Of a DNA stretch of 51,720 bases, positions 16,652 to 25,851 are shown one piece after another. The DNA is from Runella sp. CRIBMP (GTDB lineage Bacteria > Bacteroidota > Bacteroidia > Cytophagales > Spirosomataceae): NCBI RefSeq assembly GCF_009905605.1, contig NZ_JAAAKZ010000029.1, positions 1-51,720 on the forward strand. The letters run 5' to 3'. Under the pieces are notes generated by a model. The model worked only from the letters and a program-made list of their open reading frames with translations, did not search any database and had not been told where the DNA came from. Position 1 is the stretch's first letter. Each line of letters begins with the position of its first letter. Made by a program: the position numbers and the translations under genes.

Positions 16652-17599
16652 TTAGGCAGTTAGTGTCGCTTTTATTTCCTCCACAAATGTGATGGTTACG
16701 CCTGCTATGTCGGCAATTTGAAGTATATCCAAAGAGGTTTTTTTTAACAAATTGGTCACAAAAGCGCGCTCTTTTTCAAGGCGGGCTATTTCCATACCCT
16801 CTTTCAAGCCTTCTTTTATTCCTTCTTTTCTGCCTTCATACAGTCCCTGCCGTTTGGCTCTGTCCAATACAAATTCTTCTAAGCCCATAGTTGTTTGACG
16901 ATTAGCAAGTTGATTTAATGTATTTTCAAATTTAAGAATATAGCGTTCATTATCAAAACGAATATAGAGTTTTAAAAAACGCATTAACGATCTAATTTTT
17001 TCTTTCGAAATAGCTTTACTCAACAGGTGTTTTGCCAGATCGGTCTTTAAGTCAAACAGCTTCTCTTCGTCGAATGTTCCTTTCAACAATGCAGTCTGTA
17101 CGGTCAAAATGGCAATAGCAAAGGGGTTGTTGCTTTGCTGCAATAACTCAGTATCAGCATCTAATACTTTGTAAGAGTTAAATTCATAGTTGATTTTTGT
17201 TCCTAAAAATTCTTGCACAAATGCTGTTGGCCGAAATGACTTATTTTTGTCAGTCAAAATGGCAAAAGCGGTAATGGGTTTGTTGTATTTATCTTTGATA
17301 CGATGATAATATGTAAACATACGCTCGGCGAAATCACGATCCCGAGAGCCTTGCACTTCTATGTGCACTAAAATCCATCCTTCGAGCCCTTCTTTAGTGA
17401 TAACTTTAACCAATTTGTCTACGTATTTGGGTGAAAAATCATTTTCATCGGCGGGAAAAAGCTGTTCAAGCTCTTTATCCAAAAACTCAAACGGACGACT
17501 CATATCAAACAAATCATCAGCATTTGGGAAATGAAAACGAAGAAAATCGTCAAAAATATCTTCCAATAAACCTTTCCATAGTGCATCGTCTCTCTTCAT
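16652..17599 (-). CDS. Rpn-family PD-(D/E)XK nuclease / putative transposase
   Basis: 315 residues. The core carries ILVHIEVQGS with Glu81 and Gln83, the E-x-Q form of the PD-(D/E)XK active site, preceded by Asp61 in the segment KYVDKLVKV. Next come RMFTYYHRIKDKYNKPITAF and a Lys/Glu-Gly repeat (EGRKEGIKEGLKEGMEIA), both typical of Rpn/YhgA-like proteins. E. coli Rpn proteins promote RecA-independent recombination. The protein appears full length. No inverted repeats or target duplication are seen at its ends, so I do not call it a mobile element. Confidence 0.8.
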   Translation of the reverse strand: MKRDDALWKGLLEDIFDDFLRFHFPNADDLFDMSRPFEFLDKELEQLFPADENDFSPKYVDKLVKVITKEGLEGWILVHIEVQGSRDRDFAERMFTYYHRIKDKYNKPITAFAILTDKNKSFRPTAFVQEFLGTKINYEFNSYKVLDADTELLQQSNNPFAIAILTVQTALLKGTFDEEKLFDLKTDLAKHLLSKAISKEKIRSLMRFLKLYIRFDNERYILKFENTLNQLANRQTTMGLEEFVLDRAKRQGLYEGRKEGIKEGLKEGMEIARLEKERAFVTNLLKKTSLDILQIADIAGVTITFVEEIKATLTA

Positions 17600-17701
17600 T
17601 AAATGTCGTTATTTACTTTTTGGAATCATTTTTTATTGTTTTTTGCTCATTTTTGGCATACTTTTCGTTATATCCACAACACTACATTGAGACGGCGGTA
17701 T

Positions 17702-19126
17702 ATGAAATTAAGGACATTGACTACACTTTTATTTATTGAAGTATTTTCTCAACGGGTTTTTGCTCAGGAGTTTATCGGGCAGCATAGCAGCAACTACGCA
17801 GGTATCAACCGGGCAACCTTCAATCCTTCTTCAATCGCGGGGACGCGCTATCGGTACCACATCAATCTGGTGTCTTTTAATGCGACTATCACCAATCGAT
17901 ATTTTAAATATTTTAGGACAGATGCACTTTTTCATCCTTTCAGGAATGCCTACGCCGAAAAAGATATGTATGGAAAAACAAAACTGACTGGTACGCAAAC
18001 ACAAGGCGAAAATATCAATGTAACTGCCGAGCTCAGAACGCCGTCGGGCTACGTGGGTTTGGGGAAAAACAATTGGCTTGTCGTGGGTTTTCAGTCACGT
18101 ATGAGAGGATTTGTGCAAGGGTCAGGGGTTCCGCCTGTGATTTTTGATAGCTATAAAAACCGCCTTGACGATGGCCTTACCAAGGCTTCTACGGGGAGTT
18201 TTAAAGATTTTACGTTTAATCAACACTCTTTTTTTGAAACGGGACTGACCTTTGCAGCCATGCCCATACGCATAGAGGGGCTGATTCGGGTCAAAGTGGG
18301 AGCGACCATCAAACGCCTTTCGGGCGCGAGAAACGTGTACCTTAACCTCAAAAGCGCCAATTATCAAGTTCGTCCGCTCAACCAGGAAGAGTATGTCCTT
18401 GATTTATCGAATGTAAATTACGAATACGGCTACACTCAACCCGTAAAAGCCTTTGGGCTAGGTAGTTTGTTTTCGGCTGATTATGGCTCGGGTACGGCGC
18501 TTGATTTGGGTGCTACGGTAGAATTAGGGCGTATCAGAAACCATTCTCAAGACCGGGCCAATTATATTTTGCGCGTCGGGGCGGCGATTACGGATGCGGG
18601 CAAAATCACGTACCCAAGTACGGGAAAACAATACAGCGGTACGCTCAATAAGCTGACTATCAATCAGGAACAAATTATTGATTTGGGGAATAACTCGGTC
18701 AAAAACCTAGAAACAATCTTGGGGAAGTCTGATTCACGCGACTATGGCTATGAAACACAGCTTCCGCGTACCATCAACATAGATGCTGACGTACAGTTTG
18801 CGAAGTCGTTTTTTGTGAATGCCACTTGGATAAAACCGACCAATACGGGCGTGTTGCCAACGTATATTTTTCAACCTGAGCTATTCTCATTGACCCCGCG
18901 TTTTGAAGGTGAAGATGTGGAGTTTACTCTGCCAGTTACATGGATAAACGGCAATCAAAATCCAACAATTGGGTTTTCGGTGCGTTTCGGGCCTGCCTAT
19001 ATTGGTTTCAGTAATTTTGGAGCGCTCGTCAGCCGAAGCGTACAGCCTCGCGGCACACTTGCCTATTTTGGGGTTCAATTATGGAAGTTGAACGAAAAAG
19101 CCCTCACGAAAAGAAGGAAAAGATAG
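17702..19126 (+). CDS. DUF5723 outer-membrane protein
   Basis: 474 residues from the ATG at 17702, which places a clean signal peptide (MKLRTLTTLLFIEVFSQRVF, cleavage after AQ) at the N-terminus; a longer frame opens at 17603 but adds a Phe/His-rich stretch of no sense. The mature start EFIGQHSSNYAGINRATFNP and alternating aromatic strands through the C-terminus (FRFGPAYIGFSNFGA region) match DUF5723, predicted beta-barrels of Bacteroidota with relatives among PorV/FadL-like porins. Function unknown. It is divergent from the Rpn gene. Confidence 0.75.
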   Translation: MKLRTLTTLLFIEVFSQRVFAQEFIGQHSSNYAGINRATFNPSSIAGTRYRYHINLVSFNATITNRYFKYFRTDALFHPFRNAYAEKDMYGKTKLTGTQTQGENINVTAELRTPSGYVGLGKNNWLVVGFQSRMRGFVQGSGVPPVIFDSYKNRLDDGLTKASTGSFKDFTFNQHSFFETGLTFAAMPIRIEGLIRVKVGATIKRLSGARNVYLNLKSANYQVRPLNQEEYVLDLSNVNYEYGYTQPVKAFGLGSLFSADYGSGTALDLGATVELGRIRNHSQDRANYILRVGAAITDAGKITYPSTGKQYSGTLNKLTINQEQIIDLGNNSVKNLETILGKSDSRDYGYETQLPRTINIDADVQFAKSFFVNATWIKPTNTGVLPTYIFQPELFSLTPRFEGEDVEFTLPVTWINGNQNPTIGFSVRFGPAYIGFSNFGALVSRSVQPRGTLAYFGVQLWKLNEKALTKRRKR

Positions 19127-19152
19127 GAGAGTATCGTACGTTATACCAATCT

Positions 19153-19491
19153 TTAACCTCCTGCTTTTTTTGCTTTGTAGCCTTTGGCTAACAGCCACGT
19201 CAGAATCTTATCTCTGAAATCTCCCTGAATTAAAATTTCGCGGTCTTTGGCTGTGCCGCCCGTGCCGCAGAGGGTTTTGAGCTGTTTGGCCAAATCCTCC
19301 ATGTCGCCCGTTTTTCCCGTCCATCCTTTTATGGCCGTCACTACTTTTCCGCCGCCCTTGCGCTCAAGCCATACTTTAAGTTCTTGCTGGTTGGGCGTGG
19401 GTGTCTCGGCGTCTTCGTCCGAATCGTCGTCGTTATATTGAAAGCTGGGGTCGGTGGAATAAACGATGCCGCTACGTTGCTTTTTTGACAT
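19153..19491 (-). CDS. SUI1/eIF1-like translation factor (YciH family)
   Basis: 112 residues from the ATG at 19491. The C-terminal part LKVWLERKGGGKVVTAIKGW, then LAKQLKTLCGTGGTAKDREI, then IQGDFRDKILTWL is the SUI1 domain (residues about 35-108), preceded by an acidic linker (YNDDDSDEDAE). Bacterial YciH proteins resemble eukaryotic eIF1 and affect start-site fidelity in vitro; their role is otherwise poorly known. An upstream in-frame start would add 17 residues without similarity. Confidence 0.9.
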   Translation of the reverse strand: MSKKQRSGIVYSTDPSFQYNDDDSDEDAETPTPNQQELKVWLERKGGGKVVTAIKGWTGKTGDMEDLAKQLKTLCGTGGTAKDREILIQGDFRDKILTWLLAKGYKAKKAGG

Positions 19492-19667
19492 ACATCTGTT
19501 GTTTGATGCCCCGAAAATGCAGCTTTTTAGACGTTTTCGCAAACATTACGTTTCAAATCATCATTTGAGACGTGTCAAATCATGTTTTGAAGCATGGAAG
19601 GGTTGGCCTTGCTCCACTTTTGCATCATCAATCGCAACGGAGCAATTGACTAACCATCTTACAAACC

Positions 19668-20021
19668 ATGAAAAAGTTACTGTCAGCATTCATCATCACC
19701 TTGGGATTCATCACTACGTCGTGCCGGACGCTCACTTCTACCACCACTATTAAAGCGCAGGACAGTTTTGTATTGGGGAATAACGAACACGGAAAGTTTT
19801 CGGTCAAACTAAAAAATGTATCGGCCAACGAGGTACAACTATGGAAAGCGCCGATTGGCGGTGGGCGACATTCGCCCGTAACCGTAAAACCCAACGAAAC
19901 CATTAAGACAAAACTGAGCAAAAACACCGCGTTGCGCATCGAAAACAAATCCAACGAACAAGTTGCGGTGGAGCTTTTGGTGAAAGGTGATACGGGACTG
20001 TCAATGGGTTACAAAAAGTAA
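19668..20021 (+). CDS. Small lipoprotein
   Basis: 117 residues with a lipoprotein signal (LLSAFIITLGFITTSC, lipobox Cys19). The mature part is a single beta-rich domain with NEHGKFSVKLKNVSANEVQL followed by KPNETIKTKLSKNTALRI. No family was recognised. It lies just upstream of, and co-directional with, the head-GIN protein gene, with a 104-bp gap. Confidence 0.7.
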   Translation: MKKLLSAFIITLGFITTSCRTLTSTTTIKAQDSFVLGNNEHGKFSVKLKNVSANEVQLWKAPIGGGRHSPVTVKPNETIKTKLSKNTALRIENKSNEQVAVELLVKGDTGLSMGYKK

Positions 20022-20125
20022 TCTGACTTCTAAAAACATAACCAGTGTTATGGTAGATTTTTGCACGGTTACAGCCATAAACATCCTTTAATTAACTTAT
20101 TATCAATTGTGTAAAGATAAAAATC

Positions 20126-20806
20126 ATGAAAAAGACAGTGTTTATAAGTATGTTTTTTAGTCTGATGGTCTTATTTGCTCAGGCCCAGCGCGGGCCGTTA
20201 AGAGGCACCGGGAAAGTTGTTCAGAAGAGTTATAACATTCGGGATTTTGACAAGATTAATCTGGAAGATTTGGATGGAAAGATTGAAGTAGAAATTGGGA
20301 AAACGTTCTCGATAAAAATCGAAATTGACGAAAACTTAGAGTCGTTGCTGCATGTCGGTAAAGACGAAAAAGAGGGCGTGTTGACGATTGGTTTGCAAGG
20401 AAATGCCAGCAATAAACTCTACGTGGAAGGTACACGCATAAAAGTGAAGGTGACCATGCCCGAGGCCTCCGTGATTCAGCACCGAGGTAACAGCAATTTG
20501 CACGTGACGGGTATCATAGGGCGGTATTTCAGGTTAGAAAATAGTGGCAATGGTAACGCTATCCTCCAAGGAAACATTGACGAACTCGACATTAAAAAGG
20601 ACGGGAATGGCGATGTTAACGCCCTAAATCTAATTGCCAAAACTGCCAAGGTTAAATCCTACGGCAACGGAAAAGTGGACGTACATGCGCAAATATCGCT
20701 CACGGCGCATGGCTCTGGCAACGGAAATGTAGGTCAGTTTGGGCCTGGCAAAGTAGAACACATTTCTGGAATAATGGGTAATGGTTCTGTTAGGATAAAA
20801 CATTAA
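20126..20806 (+). CDS. Head-GIN domain protein (DUF2807)
   Basis: 226 residues, signal peptide ending near LFAQAQ. The mature protein is a right-handed beta-helix-like domain of DUF2807 type: FDKINLEDLDGKIEVEIGK, VKVTMPEASVIQHRGNSNL, and repeated Gly-Asn turns (GNGNAILQGN, GNGDVNALN, GSGNGNVGQFG). These proteins are called putative autotransporter adhesins by annotation; their function is not known. It is followed by an AraC-type regulator 46 bp downstream. Confidence 0.85.
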   Translation: MKKTVFISMFFSLMVLFAQAQRGPLRGTGKVVQKSYNIRDFDKINLEDLDGKIEVEIGKTFSIKIEIDENLESLLHVGKDEKEGVLTIGLQGNASNKLYVEGTRIKVKVTMPEASVIQHRGNSNLHVTGIIGRYFRLENSGNGNAILQGNIDELDIKKDGNGDVNALNLIAKTAKVKSYGNGKVDVHAQISLTAHGSGNGNVGQFGPGKVEHISGIMGNGSVRIKH

Positions 20807-20851
20807 ACAAACAGTACGCCAAGCAGGTTGTAGAAAAAGCACATTTTCTCT

Positions 20852-21991
20852 ATGTCAATCTATCAAACGCCTTTACAATTCGGCTACTTTTTAGGGTTAC
20901 TATTTGCGGTTTTATTGTGGTTTCGTGGTTGGCAGGAAGAGCGGCTTTCCGACAAATTTTTGGGATGGGTCATGTTCTTTCTCGCCATGGAGATTCAGGA
21001 TTACACGTTTGGTTTTTCGGGAATCAATATCCTTTGGGAAAAATTTGACGGCTTTCCGCGTTATTTTCACCTTGCCTTTGCGCCCACGATTTATTTTTAT
21101 CTAAAAGCCCAAATCAACCGTGATTTTCGGTTCAAAGCCGCCCATTTGTGGCATTACTCGTTTTATGTCGTTTACTTTATGGTTAATTTCGTAGTCTTTG
21201 TGCAGGGAAAAAAGTCGATCGACGCCTTTCGAAGTTCGGAATTGGCGTATTGGTTGGGTTGGCTGGAGAGCATTGCCATTTGGGGTTCGTACATTTATTA
21301 TTTTTATCAATCGCTGCGGCTCTACAAAGAATACCGCCGCTGGGTCGAAACCCAGTTTTCCGATACAGAAACCATCAGTTTTGTGTGGATTCGCAATTTT
21401 ATTTACCTCATCATTGCGGGAGAAGTGTTTAAGCTGAGCTGGTCCATTGCCGATTGGGCCTTGGGCGATTTGCCCTTTGAGCAGGATTGGTGGTGGCATT
21501 TGTTCACGGTGGTAATCATCGCCTATGTGGGCATAAAAGGATACGCCCAGCATCAGCCTATCAAACTCATCTTTAAAGATGATAAAGTGGAGGCCATTGG
21601 ATTATCGTTGGTGGGGGAGACCGCCAACCCGCCCGCTAATCCACCATCTGGGTCGACCAATGATTATTCGGAGTGGAAACCGAAAATTGAGCAGTTGTTT
21701 AAAGAACAAAAGCTGTACCTCGAACCTGAACTTTCGTTGAGCGATTTGGCCACCAAACTCAAAACCAATACTTCGATGCTTTCGGCGGCCATTAATCAAA
21801 ACTTTGGCAAAAACTTCAACGATTTTGTGAATGAATACCGCGTTGAAGAAGTCAAACGCCAACTCAAAAATCCCGCCAACGCGCACTTATCGCTGTTGGG
21901 GGTAGCGATGGAATGCGGCTTCAATTCCAAATCGACTTTCAACCGGGCGTTTAAGAAATTTACGGGGCAATCACCGAAAGAGTTTGTGTAG
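20852..21991 (+). CDS. Membrane-embedded AraC-type transcriptional regulator
   Basis: 379 residues. The first about 235 contain seven hydrophobic segments (YFLGLLFAVLLWFRGW, WHYSFYVVYFMVNFVVFV and others), the last ending near VVIIAYVGIKGYA. A polar Pro-rich linker (TANPPANPPSGSTN) leads to an AraC helix-turn-helix domain at about 293-379 (LSLSDLATKLKTNTSML, then GVAMECGFNSKSTFNRAFKK). This arrangement is common in Bacteroidota and suggests a regulator that senses a signal at the inner membrane. The target is unknown; the head-GIN gene immediately upstream is the nearest candidate. Confidence 0.88.
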   Translation: MSIYQTPLQFGYFLGLLFAVLLWFRGWQEERLSDKFLGWVMFFLAMEIQDYTFGFSGINILWEKFDGFPRYFHLAFAPTIYFYLKAQINRDFRFKAAHLWHYSFYVVYFMVNFVVFVQGKKSIDAFRSSELAYWLGWLESIAIWGSYIYYFYQSLRLYKEYRRWVETQFSDTETISFVWIRNFIYLIIAGEVFKLSWSIADWALGDLPFEQDWWWHLFTVVIIAYVGIKGYAQHQPIKLIFKDDKVEAIGLSLVGETANPPANPPSGSTNDYSEWKPKIEQLFKEQKLYLEPELSLSDLATKLKTNTSMLSAAINQNFGKNFNDFVNEYRVEEVKRQLKNPANAHLSLLGVAMECGFNSKSTFNRAFKKFTGQSPKEFV

Positions 21992-22054
21992 TTGTGGGGG
22001 TGTGAGAACAAAAGACCTCGCGTTTTCGTTAAAAATGCATAACCACTTTTTGTG

Positions 22055-22783
22055 ATGTCTTCAATTCCCGTTATCAAACCTACCAAAATCGGCCAAAAAG
22101 GACTTTGGATAGCCTTCACAGTCCTGTTGTTATGGTTTGGAAGTTTGTTTTTTTTGCTCCATTACCCCCTTGATTTTCGCGACCCGTTGGTGTATGTCTT
22201 TGTGTTGCTACAAATGCACCTTTATACGGGGGTGTTTATCACCGCTCATGATTCCATTCATGGTGTGGTGGCTCCTCATAATAAGCGATTGAACTATGTG
22301 ATAGGCTTTCTAAGTGCCTCATTGTTTGCGTTTAACAATTACAAACAACTCTCGTCCAAGCATCATTTGCATCATCGCCACGCTGCGACCCCCGACGACC
22401 CCGATTATCATGACGGGCATCCCAATTTCTTTTTGTGGTTTTTTGCTTTTGCCAAAGAGTACGTTTCAGTGTTGCAAGTGCTGTTGATGGCGGTGACATA
22501 CAACATTTTGAAACTGTGGTATCCGTGGGAAAATCTGGTGGTTTTTTGGATGATTCCTGCCGTGTTGAGCACCTTTCAACTGTTTTATTTCGGCACCTAT
22601 TTGCCCCATCGCGGCGAGCATCACAATCCACCGCTCAATGCGCGCAGTCAATCGCTTAATCACGTGAAGGCGTTTTTGAGCTGTTATTTTTTTGGCTACC
22701 ATTTGGAGCATCATGCCTATCCGTATTTGCCTTGGTGGCAACTGCCTAAGGCGCGCGAGCGCATGGCAGATGCGGATAAGTAA
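22055..22783 (+). CDS. crtW: Beta-carotene ketolase, CrtW type (fatty acid desaturase superfamily)
   Basis: 242 residues from the ATG at 22055 (a GTG directly before it is also possible). The three histidine clusters of the di-iron desaturase/hydroxylase superfamily are present: HDSIH (65-69), KHHLHHRHA near 104-110, and HLEHH (216-220). The stretch LFYFGTYLPHRGEHH is diagnostic of CrtW, which adds the 4-keto group to beta-ionone rings to make echinenone/canthaxanthin-type pigments. Several membrane helices frame the histidines. No other carotenoid gene is adjacent, so it stands alone here; a fatty-acid desaturase is the less likely alternative. Confidence 0.85.
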   Translation: MSSIPVIKPTKIGQKGLWIAFTVLLLWFGSLFFLLHYPLDFRDPLVYVFVLLQMHLYTGVFITAHDSIHGVVAPHNKRLNYVIGFLSASLFAFNNYKQLSSKHHLHHRHAATPDDPDYHDGHPNFFLWFFAFAKEYVSVLQVLLMAVTYNILKLWYPWENLVVFWMIPAVLSTFQLFYFGTYLPHRGEHHNPPLNARSQSLNHVKAFLSCYFFGYHLEHHAYPYLPWWQLPKARERMADADK

Positions 22784-22849
22784 TACTATATTTGTCACCC
22801 TGAAAAGTGCTGGAATAGGCAAATAATAGACATCTTCAGGGGAATAAGT

Positions 22850-23986
22850 ATGCTGAATCGCATTGTCTTGGTTTTTCAATTCCTACTCATTTGTGCGGTA
22901 GTTTATCTCAAACTTCGCGCAGACTCTGCCTATTTTCTAACCCCCGATTCTCATTTTTATCTTCAGGCGGCTCAAAACTTGCTCAGTGGCAAGGGCTATG
23001 CTATTACTTTTGAAGGAAAAGAAACTTTCTGCGCCATCTGGCCGATTGGCTATTCTGCGCTGATTGCCGGGATGGCTTGGCTGACAACATTTTCTGTAGA
23101 AACCGCTTCTAAAATTGTGAATCTTCTGGCATTAGCGGGGTGCTTTTGGTTGATTCAGCGTCGTTTTCGGGAAAACGCGTGGTTTGTGTCGTTAGGGTTC
23201 TCGGCGTCGTCGTTGATTCAATTGTACACAAATACGTGGTCAGAAACGCTGTTTATTTTATTCGTTTTGGGTTTTTGCGTGTTTTTTTCTCCAACAGAGC
23301 GCGCAAATCAATGGCAAAAAGAAGGTAGCGTGATTTTTGCTGTGGCCGCCTTTTTTACGCGTTATGCTGGTATTTTTTTGCTGATTCCATTGATGCTCCG
23401 CCGTCAATACAAGGCGGTTTTCTATTTTGTGGTATGGATAGTTGGGTATTTATTCTTCAATTTTTACCACACAGATACTTACACGGGTGGACATGGATTT
23501 TGGCCCACGGAGCCTTTCGATCAACGGCTTGGGCGGGGAATGCGCGGCTGGGGGGAGGAAGTATTGTTTTTTGCAATACGTGATTGGGACCTAAAAAATC
23601 TTGGCTTGAGCGATTTGGTCAAGTGGTTTATTTATGGCATTGCCTTGTTGCAATGGGTGCTTATTGGGCTGATTGTGCGGCACGTAATATTGACGAAAAA
23701 GATAAAAATCAATGCGGACAGCATGACTAAGTTCATGCTAAAAGAGCCCTTTTTTATAGTGGCCTTCGCTTATTTGCTTTTTACGATAACCGTTTACCTC
23801 ACAGACTCATCCATCGAAAGTCTATATTTCAGGCGCTTGGCTCCTTCTTCATTGCTGTTTACGTTGGGTATTTTGGCGTGGGTATCTCAACAAAAACAAC
23901 TTTTTGAGCGTACCAAGTGGCTTTTTGTCGCTTTCTTTGCGTTATCAATCATTCATTCATTCCCAAAAATAGGAGTGGGTATTTAG
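22850..23986 (+). CDS. GT-C-like polytopic membrane protein (ArnT/PMT fold)
   Basis: 378 residues with about nine to ten hydrophobic segments. The first periplasmic loop contains LTPDSHFYLQAAQNLLSGKG, the acidic 'PDS/D-x-x-Y' pattern of GT-C glycosyltransferases acting on lipid-phosphate sugars, followed by WPIGYSALIAGMAW. The protein is shorter than ArnT. The donor and acceptor are unknown; a family-39-like glycosyltransferase is a reasonable guess, not a certainty. No operon partner is obvious. Confidence 0.65.
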   Translation: MLNRIVLVFQFLLICAVVYLKLRADSAYFLTPDSHFYLQAAQNLLSGKGYAITFEGKETFCAIWPIGYSALIAGMAWLTTFSVETASKIVNLLALAGCFWLIQRRFRENAWFVSLGFSASSLIQLYTNTWSETLFILFVLGFCVFFSPTERANQWQKEGSVIFAVAAFFTRYAGIFLLIPLMLRRQYKAVFYFVVWIVGYLFFNFYHTDTYTGGHGFWPTEPFDQRLGRGMRGWGEEVLFFAIRDWDLKNLGLSDLVKWFIYGIALLQWVLIGLIVRHVILTKKIKINADSMTKFMLKEPFFIVAFAYLLFTITVYLTDSSIESLYFRRLAPSSLLFTLGILAWVSQQKQLFERTKWLFVAFFALSIIHSFPKIGVGI

Positions 23987-24021
23987 TATTATGATATTTT
24001 CTCACTCCTAACCACTGAAAA

Positions 24022-24684
24022 ATGTCCTCACACCACGTTGTTCGCGAAAAGCAGGAACCAGCCCTTTTGATTGCCAACGGCGAGGGCTGTAGTTTTGAAT
24101 TGATGGGACAATTGCTCGAATGGTCGCCGTTTGTGGTCGTGCTCGACCACGCCATTCATCGGGTATTGGATTTGGGAATAAAGGTAGATGTCTTGTTGGG
24201 TGATTTTGACCACAATGTTGACATTGATGAAATTGCCTCCCGACATTATCCGCTCGAAATTGTCTATGCACCCGACCAAGACAAAACGGACTTGGAAAAA
24301 GGCATTGAATTTTTGATAGAACGGGGATTCCCCGCCGTAAACATTGTGTGGGCAACGGGCCGCCGCGCTGACCATAGCCTGACAAATATGACCAACATTG
24401 TCCGCTACAAAGACCAAATCAAAATCGTGATGCTGGACGATTACTCCAAGATTTTTCCGTTGGTTGGAACCTTTGAAAAATGGTACGTAAAAGGCACGCC
24501 CATTTCGCTCGTGCCCGTCGGATTGGTGGAAGGAATCCAAACGGAAGGCTTAAAATACAACCTTCAAGGAGATTATTTGCGGCTCGGCTATCGGAGTGGC
24601 AACAGCAACGAATCAGCGGAAGATGGGTTTGTGAAAATCTCGGCGAGTGCAGGAGATTTGTTGATTATGGAATGTTGGGATTGA
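24022..24684 (+). CDS. Thiamine pyrophosphokinase
   Basis: 220 residues. GDFD (60-63), the Mg-ATP motif of thiamine pyrophosphokinase, is followed by APDQDKTDLEKGIEFLIERG and ATGRRADHSLTNM, both family signatures. A C-terminal beta-barrel (QTEGLKYNLQGDYLRLGY, then NSNESAEDGFVKISASAGDL) completes the fold. The enzyme transfers pyrophosphate from ATP to thiamine to make the cofactor thiamine diphosphate. No thiamine genes are adjacent, and no THI-box-like structure was noticed upstream. Confidence 0.9.
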   Translation: MSSHHVVREKQEPALLIANGEGCSFELMGQLLEWSPFVVVLDHAIHRVLDLGIKVDVLLGDFDHNVDIDEIASRHYPLEIVYAPDQDKTDLEKGIEFLIERGFPAVNIVWATGRRADHSLTNMTNIVRYKDQIKIVMLDDYSKIFPLVGTFEKWYVKGTPISLVPVGLVEGIQTEGLKYNLQGDYLRLGYRSGNSNESAEDGFVKISASAGDLLIMECWD

Positions 24685-24737
24685 TAGAGTACCGTTACTT
24701 TTACCTTGTCAAACACTGAAGAAAACGAATAAAAAAC

Positions 24738-25844
24738 ATGTCTATAATCACTCGTATTGAAGTCTATAAATTTAATATTGCGCTCCAAGCGCCCGTCACG
24801 ATTGCAATCGGGACGATTGAAGAAGCCCGCAACATTCTAGTCAAAATTTATACCTCAGATGGCCTTTATGGTACAGGGGAAGGTGCCCCATTTTGGATGA
24901 TAGTGGGAGAAACCCAAGCCACTGCGTATGCGGCAGCTTATGATTTGGCCAAATTGCTGATTGGTAAAAATCCGTTGGATATAGAAGGCTGCTTGGCGGC
25001 GATGGACCGGTATCTGAGCGGAAACCCGACCGTAAAAAGTGCCTTTGACATGGCGTTGTATGACTTGGCCGCCAAGTACGCCAATATGCCTCTGTATCAG
25101 TTTTTGGGCGGCACCAATCGTCCGATTGTTACTGATGAAACCATTTACATTGCTCAGCCAGAGGTAATGGCGGCTGATGCCGTTAAAATAAAAGAACGTG
25201 GTGCGGAAGCCATTAAAGTAAAATTAGGAACAAACGCCAAAGATGATATTCGGCGTATTGCCGTCATTCGTGAAGCTATCGGCGACTCCATTCCCCTCCG
25301 TACCGATGCCAATCAGGGGTGGGATTATATCAGCGCGCTTACGGTTTTGAACACGATTGCCGACTGGAATGTGGAGTATTGCGAACAGCCCGTAAAACAT
25401 TGGGACTATGCTCATTTGGCGCGACTGCGACAAAACGCTCGCGTGCCCATTTGTGCCGATGAGTCGTTGTTTTCTCCTCAAGATGCCATCAAATTGGTAA
25501 CCCAACAGGCCGTGGATTTTTTCAACATAAAACTTTCAAAAAGTGGCGGCTTGCGCAATGCAGTGAAAATCAACGCCATTGCCGAAGCGGCGGGCATCAA
25601 GTGTATGATTGGGTGTATGTCGGAGTCACGTTTGGGGATTTCGGCCAATGCCCATTTTGCGTCTGCTTTGCAAAACGTCGTATTTTATGATTTAGATTCT
25701 CCTTTTGAACACGCCCAAAATCCAATATTGGGCGGGATTCATTACCAAAATCATTATCAAGTAATTATTCCAGATTTGCCAGGGCACGGTGCCGAGGTAG
25801 AAGAAGATTTTTTGCGGCGCATGGAGTCGTTTGTCGTGGAATAA
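24738..25844 (+). CDS. Dipeptide epimerase (L-Ala-D/L-Glu epimerase type, enolase superfamily)
   Basis: 368 residues. The full active site of the muconate-lactonising branch is present: KxK at Lys160/Lys162 (EAIKVKLG), metal ligands Asp190 (RTDANQGW), Glu216 (YCEQPV) and Asp241 (CADESLF), and the second catalytic Lys268 (NIKLSKSGG). GCMSES near the C-terminus is typical of dipeptide epimerases, which interconvert L-Ala-L-Glu and L-Ala-D-Glu in peptidoglycan-peptide recycling. The gene is 53 bp downstream of thiamine pyrophosphokinase and convergent with a membrane protein gene (seven-bp gap). Confidence 0.88.
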   Translation: MSIITRIEVYKFNIALQAPVTIAIGTIEEARNILVKIYTSDGLYGTGEGAPFWMIVGETQATAYAAAYDLAKLLIGKNPLDIEGCLAAMDRYLSGNPTVKSAFDMALYDLAAKYANMPLYQFLGGTNRPIVTDETIYIAQPEVMAADAVKIKERGAEAIKVKLGTNAKDDIRRIAVIREAIGDSIPLRTDANQGWDYISALTVLNTIADWNVEYCEQPVKHWDYAHLARLRQNARVPICADESLFSPQDAIKLVTQQAVDFFNIKLSKSGGLRNAVKINAIAEAAGIKCMIGCMSESRLGISANAHFASALQNVVFYDLDSPFEHAQNPILGGIHYQNHYQVIIPDLPGHGAEVEEDFLRRMESFVVE

Positions 25845-25851
25845 TTTAACC

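Noticed and set aside
16652-17599. Rpn-type protein as an insertion sequence
   Set aside because: No terminal inverted repeats or target-site duplication were seen around it, and Rpn proteins are often single genes.
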